NCBI RefSeq assembly: GCF_016863195.1
Contig: NZ_BOOK01000014.1
Span: forward strand, 186,001-250,000
DNA: 64,000 nt
Reading direction: 5' to 3'
DNA from: Paraplanobispora takensis
GTDB taxonomy: Bacteria > Actinomycetota > Actinomycetes > Streptosporangiales > Streptosporangiaceae
Position numbers and translations under genes: made by a program. Shown here one piece after another: positions 1 to 7,476 of the stretch (position 1 is the first letter of the stretch; every line of letters begins with the position of its first letter). The notes beneath the pieces are model-generated. The model searched no databases. It saw only the letters and a program-made list of their open reading frames with translations, and was not told the DNA's origin.

Positions 1-1
1 C

Positions 2-574
2 TTCCCCGGCAGTGAGACCACGACCGGCGGGACGTGGGTGTTCGACGCGCCGGACCTGCCCGCCGGGCTGGCGAAGGCGGGCTATCACACGATCTGCGTC
101 GGGGGCGTGGGCTTCTTCAACAAGCTGACCCCCCTCGGGTCGGCGCTGCCCGGGATGTTCGCCGAGAGCCACTGGGATCGGGGTTTCGGCGTCACCTCGC
201 CGACCTCGTTCGAGCAGCAGATCGCGTGCGCGGAGCGGGCGGTCGCGCGGGCGCGGGCGCGGACGGGCGGGCCGGTGTTCCTGTTCGTCAACGTCGCGGC
301 GCTGCACCAGCCGAACTGGTTCCACCTGCCCGGGGCGACCCGCGAGCACGGGGACGGCCGGGAGAGCCACGCCGCCGCGCTGGAGTACGTGGACCGGCAC
401 ATCGGCAGGCTGTTCGCGCTGATGAGTCAGGATAGGCCGGGCTTCGCGATCGTCTGTTCCGATCACGGGACGGCCTACGGCGAAGACGGATATGTCGGGC
501 ATCGGATCGGCCATGAGGTGGTCTGGACGGTGCCCTACGGAGAGTTCGAACTGGAGCGGGGGGCATGGCGGTGA
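2..574 (+). CDS. STM4013/SEN3800-type hydrolase, alkaline phosphatase superfamily (5' truncated)
   Basis: The reading frame is open from the first base, so the N-terminus lies outside the window. The visible C-terminal ~190 residues contain the motif CSDHGTAYGEDGYVGHRIGHE, a Asp-His/His metal-site pattern typical of sulfatases and other alkaline-phosphatase-superfamily hydrolases, and an earlier FLFVNVAALHQPNW strand. The next two genes look like the STM4012 and STM4011 radical SAM families, and in Salmonella and many actinomycetes these travel with an STM4013-type hydrolase; that context drives the name. The stop lies 10 bp inside the next gene, so the three are translationally coupled. Substrate unknown. 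The nucleophile Thr/Ser/Cys region is not in the window. Confidence 0.8.
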   Translation, partial: FPGSETTTGGTWVFDAPDLPAGLAKAGYHTICVGGVGFFNKLTPLGSALPGMFAESHWDRGFGVTSPTSFEQQIACAERAVARARARTGGPVFLFVNVAALHQPNWFHLPGATREHGDGRESHAAALEYVDRHIGRLFALMSQDRPGFAIVCSDHGTAYGEDGYVGHRIGHEVVWTVPYGEFELERGAWR

Positions 575-1977
575 CTCCGAGGGCGGGGCGGACGCTGGAG
601 ATCGTGCAGGCGGGCGCACGGGCCGGCGGGCGGGCTTCGGCCGTGACGGCCGCCGGGGCCGGCGGCAGGGGGACGGACAGGCCCTCCGCGTCGGGCCCGT
701 ACCAGGGATACGTCTACGCCTACCCGCACAAGACGGCCTACCGGCCGCTGGACCCGCGTCCGTCGCTGCGGGAGGTGTGGGAGGGTGAGCCGCTCGGCAG
801 CCTCTTCCTCTACCTGCACATCCCGTTCTGCGAGATGCGCTGCGGCTTCTGCAACCTGTTCACCCGGACCGGCGCCCCCGAGGAGCTCGTCGCCGCCTAT
901 CTGGGCGCGCTGGAGCGGCAGGCGCACGCCGTACGGGACGCCCTGGACGGCCCGCGGTTCGTCACCGCCGCGATCGGCGGCGGCACGCCGACCTACCTGA
1001 GCGCGGGCGAGCTGACCCGGATGTTCGACCTCACCGAGCGGATCATGGGCGCGGACCTGCGCGCCGTACCCCTGTCGGTGGAGACCTCGCCCGCCACCGC
1101 GACCGCCGACCGGCTGGCGGTCCTGGCCGAGCGGGGCACGACCCGCATCTCGATCGGCGTGCAGAGCTTCGTCGACGCCGAGGCGCGGGCCGCGGTCCGC
1201 CCGCAGAAGCGGGCCGAGGTCGAGGCGGCGCTCGGCCGCATCAGGGAGACCGGGTTCGAGGCCCTCAACATCGACCTCATCTACGGCATCGACGGGCAGA
1301 CCGAGGAGTCGTGGCGCCACTCGCTGGACGCCGCGCTGGAGTGGAAGCCCGAGGAGGTCTATCTCTATCCGCTGTACGTGCGCCCGCTCACCGGTCTCGG
1401 CCGCCGGGCGCGCGACTGGGACGACCACCGGCTCGGCCTCTACCGGTACGGCCGCGACCACCTGCTGGCCGCCGGGTACGAGCAGGTGTCGATGCGGATG
1501 TTCCGGCTGCCGGGTACGGCGAGCGCCACCGAGTACTGCTGTCAGAGCGACGGCATGGTCGGGCTGGGCTGCGGCGCCCGCTCCTACACCTCCCGTCTGC
1601 ACTACTCCTACGAGTACGCGGTCGGCGCCGGCCAGGTCCGCGCGATCATCGACGACTACGTACGGCTCACGCCGCGGGACTTCGAGGCCGCCAACGTCGG
1701 CTTCCGCCTGGACTCCGGGGAACGGCGCCGCCGTCACCTGATCCAGTCGCTGCTGCAGGCCGAGGGGCTCGACGCGGCCGCCTACCGGGAGCGTTTCGGC
1801 ACCGAGGCCGCCGAGGACTTCGGCGAGGAACTGGAGCGCCTGGCGGACCGGGGCTGGCTGGAGGCGGGCGCCCGGCTCCGGCTGACCGCCGAAGGGCTGG
1901 CGCACTCCGACGCGATCGGCCCGGCGCTGTTCTCCGCCCCGGTCCGCGAGCTGATGGCCGCCTATGAGACCCGCTGA
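565..1977 (+). CDS. STM4012-type radical SAM protein (HemN/HemW-like)
   Basis: 470 residues. The radical SAM [4Fe-4S] motif CEMRCGFC (Cys 89, 93, 96) follows the strand FLYLHIPF, and GGGTPTYL matches the SAM-binding glycine motif of HemN/HemW enzymes. A C-terminal helical region resembles the HemN_C fold. The first ~45 residues are Ala/Gly-rich and poorly conserved-looking; similarity probably begins near SGPYQGYVYAYPHK, so a later start is possible, although ATG 565 has a GGAGCGGGGGG ribosome site. It overlaps the hydrolase before it and the second radical SAM gene after it. The family is related to coproporphyrinogen oxidase-like proteins but its reaction is unknown; I do not call it a heme biosynthesis enzyme. 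Confidence 0.85.
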   Translation: MAVTPRAGRTLEIVQAGARAGGRASAVTAAGAGGRGTDRPSASGPYQGYVYAYPHKTAYRPLDPRPSLREVWEGEPLGSLFLYLHIPFCEMRCGFCNLFTRTGAPEELVAAYLGALERQAHAVRDALDGPRFVTAAIGGGTPTYLSAGELTRMFDLTERIMGADLRAVPLSVETSPATATADRLAVLAERGTTRISIGVQSFVDAEARAAVRPQKRAEVEAALGRIRETGFEALNIDLIYGIDGQTEESWRHSLDAALEWKPEEVYLYPLYVRPLTGLGRRARDWDDHRLGLYRYGRDHLLAAGYEQVSMRMFRLPGTASATEYCCQSDGMVGLGCGARSYTSRLHYSYEYAVGAGQVRAIIDDYVRLTPRDFEAANVGFRLDSGERRRRHLIQSLLQAEGLDAAAYRERFGTEAAEDFGEELERLADRGWLEAGARLRLTAEGLAHSDAIGPALFSAPVRELMAAYETR

Positions 1978-2911
1978 GCCGCGCGCCGCCGGGGCGTCCC
2001 CCGAGGTGCTCCGGATCGGCGGAAGGCCGGAGCACCTCGCGGACACAGGTCCGGCGGACGACGCAGGCGACTCGGAGCACCTGACGATCCTCTACCGGGG
2101 GCCGCTGTCGAGCTGCGACTACGACTGTTCCTACTGCCCCTTCGCCAAACGGCGCGACAGCCCGGAGCGGCTGCGGGCCGACCGGGCGGCGCTGGAGCGC
2201 TTCACCGGGTGGGTGGCCGGGCGGGAGCATCCGGTCTCGGTGCTGTTCACGCCGTGGGGTGAGGGGCTCGTCCGGTCCTGGTACCGCCGGGCGATGGTCG
2301 GGCTCAGCCACCTGCCGCACGTGCGCCGGGTGGCCGTCCAGACCAACTTCAGCTGCCGCCCGGACTGGCTGGCCGAGGCGGACCTCGGCACGCTCGCCCT
2401 CTGGGTCACCTACCACCCCAGCCAGGTCGCCTACGAGCGGTTCACCGACAAGTGCCGCGACCTGGTGAGCAGGGGAGTGCGGTTCAGCGTCGGGATCGTC
2501 GGCCTGCCCGAGCACCTGGACCACGCCCGCAGGCTCAGGGCCGACCTGCCGGACGGGGTGTACCTGTGGGTGAACGCCGCCGAGGGTCACCTCTACACCG
2601 ACGCCGAGGCCGCCGTCTGGACCGGGATCGATCCGCTGTTCCCCTACAGCCGCACTCCGCACCGCAGCGCGGGACGGCCCTGCCGTACCGGCGACAGCGT
2701 GATCTCGGTGGACGGCGACGGCACCGTACGGCGCTGCCACTTCGTCCCCGCCGTGCTCGGCAACCTCTACGACGGGACGTTCCGCCGCCGGGCCCGGCCC
2801 TGCCCGCTGGCGGTGTGCGACTGCCACATCGGCTACGTCCACCTGGAGCCGACCGGCCTGTACGACGTCTTCGCCGGCGGCATCCTGGAACGCATTCCAA
2901 GCATTCTATGA
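1964..2911 (+). CDS. STM4011-type radical SAM protein with Cys-rich C-terminus
   Basis: 315 residues, starting 14 bp inside the preceding gene. CDYDCSYC (Cys 51, 55, 58) is the radical SAM cluster motif. The C-terminus carries a second set of cysteines (240, 258, 280, 285, 287; RRCHF and CPLAVCDCH) that resembles the SPASM/twitch auxiliary-cluster region of peptide- or protein-modifying radical SAM enzymes. That resemblance is by eye only. As the last gene of the cassette it is followed by a strong hairpin at 2945-2986. Its substrate is unknown; hydrolase plus two radical SAM enzymes suggests a multi-step modification of one molecule. Confidence 0.85.
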   Translation: MRPAEPRAAGASPEVLRIGGRPEHLADTGPADDAGDSEHLTILYRGPLSSCDYDCSYCPFAKRRDSPERLRADRAALERFTGWVAGREHPVSVLFTPWGEGLVRSWYRRAMVGLSHLPHVRRVAVQTNFSCRPDWLAEADLGTLALWVTYHPSQVAYERFTDKCRDLVSRGVRFSVGIVGLPEHLDHARRLRADLPDGVYLWVNAAEGHLYTDAEAAVWTGIDPLFPYSRTPHRSAGRPCRTGDSVISVDGDGTVRRCHFVPAVLGNLYDGTFRRRARPCPLAVCDCHIGYVHLEPTGLYDVFAGGILERIPSIL

Positions 2912-2944
2912 AATTTCGGATATATCCGTGCATGAGGGAAAATA

Positions 2945-2986
2945 AGAGCGGCCCCACGGTCGGAAGCAAGGCCGTGGAGCCGCTCT
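2945..2986 (+). terminator. Hairpin terminator after radical SAM cassette
   Basis: Arms 2945-2959 and 2972-2986 (AGAGCGGCCCCACGG and CCGTGGAGCCGCTCT) pair over 15 positions with one C/A mismatch around a 12-nt loop. There is no clear U tract, as is common in actinomycetes. It begins 34 bp after the STM4011-type stop. Confidence 0.75.
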
Positions 2987-3038
2987 CGTATATGTGCTGC
3001 TCTCCAGAAGAGTCTTTCGGTTGGAGCCGTGGGCTCCG

Positions 3039-3164
3039 GGGAACACGGATTTCCGTCCTTGGGAATTCGTGTTCCCGGGGAATCCTGTGTGATTCCCCGA
3101 TTGCGACCGCCCGGGGGTGATCCGTCCCCGGGCGGGGCGTCCGGTACGAGCGGCCGGACGCCCC
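3039..3164. other. Four consecutive hairpins between convergent genes
   Basis: Four further stem-loops follow without gaps: 3039-3047 with 3068-3076 (9 bp); 3077-3084 with 3091-3098 (GGGGAATC/GATTCCCC, 6-nt loop); 3107-3116 with 3126-3135 (10 bp, GC only); 3134-3144 with 3154-3164 (11 bp). The last two share bases and are mutually exclusive. The block lies between convergent genes and plausibly stops transcription from both sides, but five hairpins including 2945-2986 is more than termination needs. Confidence 0.6.
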
Positions 3165-3182
3165 GAGGCCTCCCGGAGGAGG

Positions 3183-3374
3183 TCAGTTCTCGATGAACCC
3201 GAGGAGGGCCACGTCGAGCAGGTCGTTCAGGACGTTGTTCTCGTGGTTCTCGATGTAGGTGGAGCCCCCGCCTCCACCGCCGTTGTCCCAGTCACAGGTG
3301 GCCGAGGCCGGGCCGGCGAAGATCAGGCCGGCGAAGCCGGCGATGGCTGCGCCAGCGAGAAAGCGGCGAATCAT
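3183..3374 (-). CDS. Small secreted Gly-rich peptide (63 aa), unknown function
   Basis: A clear Sec signal peptide (MIRRF basic start, hydrophobic AGAAIAGFAGLIFAG core, cleavage after PASA-T) precedes a ~38-residue mature peptide with one Cys, a run of six glycines, an acidic/Asn-rich middle (YIENHENN) and a hydrophobic tail (LLDVALLGFIEN). GGAGGA lies 8 nt before the ATG, so this is well supported as a real gene despite its size. It is convergent to the radical SAM cassette and separated by hairpins, so it is not an operon member. I do not recognise the family; a cell-surface or signalling peptide are both possible. Confidence 0.7.
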   Translation of the reverse strand: MIRRFLAGAAIAGFAGLIFAGPASATCDWDNGGGGGGSTYIENHENNVLNDLLDVALLGFIEN

Positions 3375-3593
3375 GGTTCTTCCTCCATGAAAGAGAGAAT
3401 CATCGTTTGTTTCCGAGACAGGCCAGGTATGGCCGATTGCCCGTCGCTATGAACAATCTCACCTGTCCAGGAGATGACTCCAGCCGGGTTCTGTGATATC
3501 GGACCAAAAGGTGACGATGTTTTTTTGGAGGTCGCCGATGTTTTATCTGCTCCGCTGCGACTTTCCGGGGCCTGCCGGCGGGAGCGGGAGGCG

Positions 3594-4625
3594 TCAGGTC
3601 TCGCGCTCGGGGCGGTAGTCGGCCTCGGGCATGCCGAAGGTCCAGGCCACGCCCCCACGGGCGGTGCGGGTGGCGGGCGGGACGCGCAGCCAGTACTTGC
3701 GGAAGGTGCCGTCGGGCTCCGCGGTGGAGTTGACCACCTCGACCATCACCACCGGCTCGTCGCCTGGCAGGTCGATCCGCCACAGGATCCCCGTCTCGTC
3801 ACGGTGCAGCGGGGTCGCGCCGGACTCGGCGAGATAGCGGTCGTAGCCGAAGTGCTCGAGCATGACCCGGCGCAGCTCGGCGTTGTCCTCGGTGCGGATG
3901 CGCTCGGGCGTCAGCGTCGCCATGGAGAGGGCGAAGTCGGCCGGGACCGGCATGCCGCCCCAGGCGTGCAGCGCGAAGCCGTCGGGGAAGACCAGGGCGG
4001 GCCCGCCGGCGCGGTGCAGGCGCGACAGCTCGTCGAGGTGCAGCTCGGCGGGGCGCTCGCAGACGATCGCCACCCGCTCGAACGGCCACCACCAGCCCGC
4101 CGCCCGGGCCACCTGGACGAGCCCCTCCACCTCGGGCCTGCCCAGTGCGTCGAACAGCGACAGCCACGGGGCGTCCTGCTGGCCGAGCACGGCGTCCAGC
4201 GTCGAGGCGCGCAGCGCGACCCCGGCGGACTCGGACTCCTCGGTCGCGGCGATGCCCCGGCGGATCTGCGTCACCAGGGCGTTCACCGGGTCCCAGAGCA
4301 GGCCCCCGGTCAGCGACCAGGCCACCGGCCACTCCGCGGGACCGAGTGAGGCGTGCACCTCGGCCCTGGCCCGCTCCCACGGCCGGGTGCGCACCTCCTC
4401 GCGCACCGATCGCCCGGCGCCCAGCGTGGTGATGGCCCGCGCGCCCGCGGCGGGCGAGTCGACCCAGATGATCTTCTCCGGCTCGGGCAGTCCTGCGCCG
4501 CGGTAGGCCAGCCGGATGCCCGCCTCGGCGCCGGGGCGGTCGGCGGGACCGGTCCGGAAGGCCACCTCCTCCCAGCGCCGCGCCGTCGCGGCCAGCACGT
4601 CGGCGAGTTCCATGGTGACGGTCAT
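3594..4625 (-). CDS. DUF6745-like conserved protein
   Basis: 343 residues from ATG 4625, chosen because ACAGGAGCC lies just upstream and the alternative upstream extension is Ala/Pro/Arg-rich shadow sequence that overlaps the next gene. The protein has many aromatic and charged residues (AAGWWWPFERVAIVCERP, GGMPVPADFALS, EHFGYDRYL, VVMVEVVNST) and no signal peptide or membrane segment. The C-terminal KYWLRVPP...TARGGVAWTFGM resembles the end of DUF6745 proteins of actinomycetes; I give the name by memory of that pattern. It is read in the same direction as the small gene at 4708-5034, 82 bp upstream, and they probably form an operon. Function unknown. Confidence 0.6.
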   Translation of the reverse strand: MTVTMELADVLAATARRWEEVAFRTGPADRPGAEAGIRLAYRGAGLPEPEKIIWVDSPAAGARAITTLGAGRSVREEVRTRPWERARAEVHASLGPAEWPVAWSLTGGLLWDPVNALVTQIRRGIAATEESESAGVALRASTLDAVLGQQDAPWLSLFDALGRPEVEGLVQVARAAGWWWPFERVAIVCERPAELHLDELSRLHRAGGPALVFPDGFALHAWGGMPVPADFALSMATLTPERIRTEDNAELRRVMLEHFGYDRYLAESGATPLHRDETGILWRIDLPGDEPVVMVEVVNSTAEPDGTFRKYWLRVPPATRTARGGVAWTFGMPEADYRPERET

Positions 4626-4707
4626 GTCGGCAGGCTCCTGTCGTGGGACGGGCGGTCGGCTCGGAAGAAGGCGGGCTCGGGAGGTGGCCGGTCGGCTCGT
4701 GCGGCGG

Positions 4708-5034
4708 TCAGTCGGCGACGACGCGGAAGGCGCCGGGGACGTATTCGCGCTGGCGCTGCACGCGGTACCAGCCCTTGGGCAGGGAGATCGCGGCGTGTTC
4801 CTCGTGGACCACGCGCCCCCCGGAGGGGACGTGCAGGAAGTCGGGGTCCATCGGGCGCGGGGAGCGGACCAGGGTGCCGGGGCCGACCACGGCGTGGGCG
4901 TGGCCGGTGGCCTCACCCAGCGCCAGCACCAGCCGGCCGCGGGCGTCGCGCGGCGCGGAGGGGGTGGCCTGGACGGAGGCGGGGACGGCCTCTTCGGGAA
5001 CGGGCACGATCAGGATGTCACCCTGTCGGTACAT
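4708..5034 (-). CDS. Small conserved protein, MYRQGDILIVPV family
   Basis: 108 residues, starting MYRQGDILIVPVPEEAVP and containing GEATGHAHAV and HVPSGGRVVHEEHAAISLPKGWYRVQRQREY. Beta-rich, soluble, no signal peptide. Related short proteins with a GHxH centre and an EHxxIxLPxGxYxV end occur in many actinomycete and phage genomes without a known role, typically next to a gene like the one downstream here. It is presumably the first gene of a two-gene operon with 3594-4625. The two histidines could bind metal; that is speculation. Confidence 0.65.
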   Translation of the reverse strand: MYRQGDILIVPVPEEAVPASVQATPSAPRDARGRLVLALGEATGHAHAVVGPGTLVRSPRPMDPDFLHVPSGGRVVHEEHAAISLPKGWYRVQRQREYVPGAFRVVAD

Positions 5035-5189
5035 GGGTCGCTGGCTCCTCGGATCGGGGACTGATCGAGAAACTAGCCCCCGCCCCCGACATTTCCGGAC
5101 CGGCGCCGACGCCGGTCCCGCCGGTCCTCCCGGACAGAAACTCCCACCCCGGCAGAACCGGGAGCGGTGGGATCTGCGATAGATCGAAT

Positions 5190-5801
5190 GTGTACCGATT
5201 CCTCGCCAGACGCCGGGAGCCGCCCCCGATCGGCCCGGACAGCGACGACGCCGCGCTCCTGCTGGCCGTCGCCGCGGAGCGCACCGAGGCGCTGAAGATC
5301 CTGCACCGCCGGCACGCCCCCTGGCTCCGGATACGGCTGGCCCGCCGCTGCGCCGATCCCGACCTCGTGGACGACGCGATCCAGGACGCCTTCGTCGCGA
5401 TCTGGCGGGACGCGCACCGCTATCGCGCCTCCGAGGGCGAGGCGGCGGCCTGGATCTGGACCATCGCCGTGCGCAGGCTGATCTCCCTCCTGCGCCGGTC
5501 CGGGACCGCGCCGCGGACCACCTCCTTCGACGGCGACCGGACGCCCGACGCCCACCACGCCGCGTCCCCGCCGCACCCGGTCACCGAGTCCGCCGAGGAC
5601 GCCGTCCTGGTCGGCGTGGAGCACGGCGACCTGGGGACCGCGCTGGCCCGGCTCTCCCCGGACCTGCGCGCCGCCATCCAGGCCACCGTCCTGGACGGAC
5701 TCACCGTGCGCGAGGCCGCCCATCTCCTCGGGGTGCCGGAAGGCACCGTCAAGACCCGCGTCATGCGGGCGAAAGCCCAGCTCAGGGGGTTTCTCGCATG
5801 A
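5190..5801 (+). CDS. ECF-type RNA polymerase sigma factor
   Basis: 203 residues. Region 2 (LHRRHAPWLRIRLARR...DDAIQDAFVAIWRDAHRYRASEGEAAAWIWTIAVRRLI) and region 4 (LSPDLRAAIQATVLDGLTVREAAHLLGVPEGTVKTRVMRAKAQLRG) are complete. GTG 5190 is the only sensible in-frame start near region 2; no strong ribosome site precedes it, so the mRNA could be leaderless. A hairpin (5143-5152 with 5158-5171, interrupted) sits just upstream. The stop overlaps the anti-sigma gene by ATGA, the classic sigma/anti-sigma coupling. It probably directs transcription of its own five-gene operon, as is usual for the class. Confidence 0.93.
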   Translation: MYRFLARRREPPPIGPDSDDAALLLAVAAERTEALKILHRRHAPWLRIRLARRCADPDLVDDAIQDAFVAIWRDAHRYRASEGEAAAWIWTIAVRRLISLLRRSGTAPRTTSFDGDRTPDAHHAASPPHPVTESAEDAVLVGVEHGDLGTALARLSPDLRAAIQATVLDGLTVREAAHLLGVPEGTVKTRVMRAKAQLRGFLA

Positions 5802-6634
5802 GTACGACCTGGCATCTGCCCGACGGGCTGACCGAACGGTACGCGACCGGCCGCCTGGAACCCGCCCAGGTCATGTCGGTGGAGGCCCATCTCGCCCGGT
5901 GCGGGCGCTGCCGCGCGGCGGTGCCGTACGAGCCGGAGTGGCTGGCGGCGAGCTGGGAGCGGGTGGCGGGCGTGGTGGACCGGCCCGCGCCCCGGCTCTC
6001 CGAACGGGTCCTGCACCGGCTCGGCGTGCCCGGGCACGTGGCGCGGCTGCTGTCGGCCACGCCCTCCCTCAGCCGGGCCTGGCTGGCGGCCCTGGCCGCG
6101 GTGCTGGCCTTCGCCGTGGCCGGTGCCCGGCTCGTCCCCGGCGAGGAGAACGTCCTGCTGGCCTTCCTGCTGGTGGCGCCGGTGCTGCCGGTGGCGGGCG
6201 TCGCGGTGGCCTACGGCCGGCACGTCGATCCGGTGCACGAGACCCAGGCCGCCACCCCGATGTCCGGCCCGCGCCTGTTCCTGCTGCGCGCGGTCGCGGT
6301 GCTCGCCGTCGCGCTGGGGCTGACCGGCGGGGCGACGCTGCTGTTCCCCGGCCCGCTCGGGCTGAGCGCGGCCTGGCTGCTGCCCGCGCTGGCGCTCAGC
6401 CTCGGCCTGCTGGCGCTGTCCGGCCGCTTCTCCCCGCTCCTGGCCGGAGCCGTCCTGGCGACCGGCTGGTTCGGCTCGGCGCTGGTCTGCCACGCCGTCC
6501 TGAACGACCGCTTCCTGCCGTTCCACCCCGCGGCGCAGGCCCTGTACGGCGCCGCCACGCTCGCTCTGCTTCCCCTCGTCTATCTGCGGCGCCGCCGCCT
6601 GGCCCCTGGAGAACCCCGTTGGACACGACCGTAG
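5798..6634 (+). CDS. Membrane-anchored zinc-finger anti-sigma factor
   Basis: 278 residues. The N-terminal HLARCGRCRAAV is the His-x3-Cys-x2-Cys signature of ZAS anti-sigma domains, preceded by the helix LPDGLTERYATGRL. About six hydrophobic segments follow (residues ~85-265), so the protein is an integral membrane sensor that would hold the sigma factor of 5190-5801 at the membrane. It is coupled upstream by ATGA and overlaps the ABC ATPase gene downstream by 16 bp. The multi-span C-terminus is larger than the usual single-span form. Confidence 0.88.
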   Translation: MSTTWHLPDGLTERYATGRLEPAQVMSVEAHLARCGRCRAAVPYEPEWLAASWERVAGVVDRPAPRLSERVLHRLGVPGHVARLLSATPSLSRAWLAALAAVLAFAVAGARLVPGEENVLLAFLLVAPVLPVAGVAVAYGRHVDPVHETQAATPMSGPRLFLLRAVAVLAVALGLTGGATLLFPGPLGLSAAWLLPALALSLGLLALSGRFSPLLAGAVLATGWFGSALVCHAVLNDRFLPFHPAAQALYGAATLALLPLVYLRRRRLAPGEPRWTRP

Positions 6635-7476
6635 AGGTCCGGGCGCTGGCCAAGCGCTACGGCCGGACCACCGTGCTCGACCGCGTCGATCTCGATCTCG
6701 GCCCCGGAGTGACCGGCCTGCTCGGCCCGAACGGCGCGGGCAAGACCACGCTGCTGCGCTGCCTGGCCACCACCCTGGCCCCCGACGACGGCGGTATCAG
6801 GGCGCTCGGCCTGGATCCCGCCCGCCGCGAGCAGCGCACCGCGCTCCGCCGCCGGCTGGGCTACCTGCCGCAGGATCCCGGCTTCTACCCGCACTTCACG
6901 GTCTTCGAGCTGGCCGACTACGTGGCGATCCTGAAGGAGCTGACCGACCGCGCCGAGCGCCACCGGGAGGTGCGCCGGGTGCTGGCCGAGGTGGACCTGG
7001 CCGACCGCGCCCGGACCCGGGTCCGCAAGCTCTCCGGCGGCATGAAGCAGCGGCTCGCGCTGGCCCAGGCCCTGCTCGCCGATCCGGACCTGCTCATCCT
7101 CGACGAGCCCACGGTCGGCCTGGACCCCGAGCAGCGCATGCGGTTCCGGGCCCTGGTCTCGCGGCTCGGCGAGAGCCGTACCGTGCTGCTGTCCACCCAT
7201 CAGACCGAGGACGTCGCGGCCCTGTGCGAGCGGGTGGTCGTGATGAACGGCGGCCGGGTCGTGTTCGAGGGCACGCCCGGCGAACTGGCCGGCGTCGCCG
7301 CCGGGCAGGTGTGGATCTCCGACGCGCCGCCGTCCGGATCCGCGCTGTTCTGGCGGACGGCCGACGGCCGCTACCGGACCCTGGGGGAGAACCCGCCGGG
7401 CGGGACGCCCGCCGTACCGGCGATCGAGGACGGTTACCTGCTGCTGCTCGGCGCGCCGGCGGAGGCGGCGGCATGA
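6619..7476 (+). CDS. ABC transporter ATP-binding protein
   Basis: 285 residues from TTG 6619, chosen because CTGGAG lies 7 nt upstream and the protein then begins LDTTVEVRALAKRYG, the usual first strand of the ATPase. Walker A GPNGAGKTT, Q-loop (YLPQDPGFY), signature LSGGMKQR, Walker B LLILDEP and H-loop STHQT are present. It pairs with the two membrane proteins downstream as an ABC-2 type exporter. Longer upstream extension of the frame is a shadow of the anti-sigma gene. Cargo unknown; membership of the sigma operon suggests an envelope-stress or self-protection role. Confidence 0.92.
   Translation: MDTTVEVRALAKRYGRTTVLDRVDLDLGPGVTGLLGPNGAGKTTLLRCLATTLAPDDGGIRALGLDPARREQRTALRRRLGYLPQDPGFYPHFTVFELADYVAILKELTDRAERHREVRRVLAEVDLADRARTRVRKLSGGMKQRLALAQALLADPDLLILDEPTVGLDPEQRMRFRALVSRLGESRTVLLSTHQTEDVAALCERVVVMNGGRVVFEGTPGELAGVAAGQVWISDAPPSGSALFWRTADGRYRTLGENPPGGTPAVPAIEDGYLLLLGAPAEAAA

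Noticed and set aside
3183-3374. RiPP precursor of the radical SAM enzymes
   Set aside because: Has a Sec signal peptide, opposite strand, separated by terminators; kept only as a weak idea.
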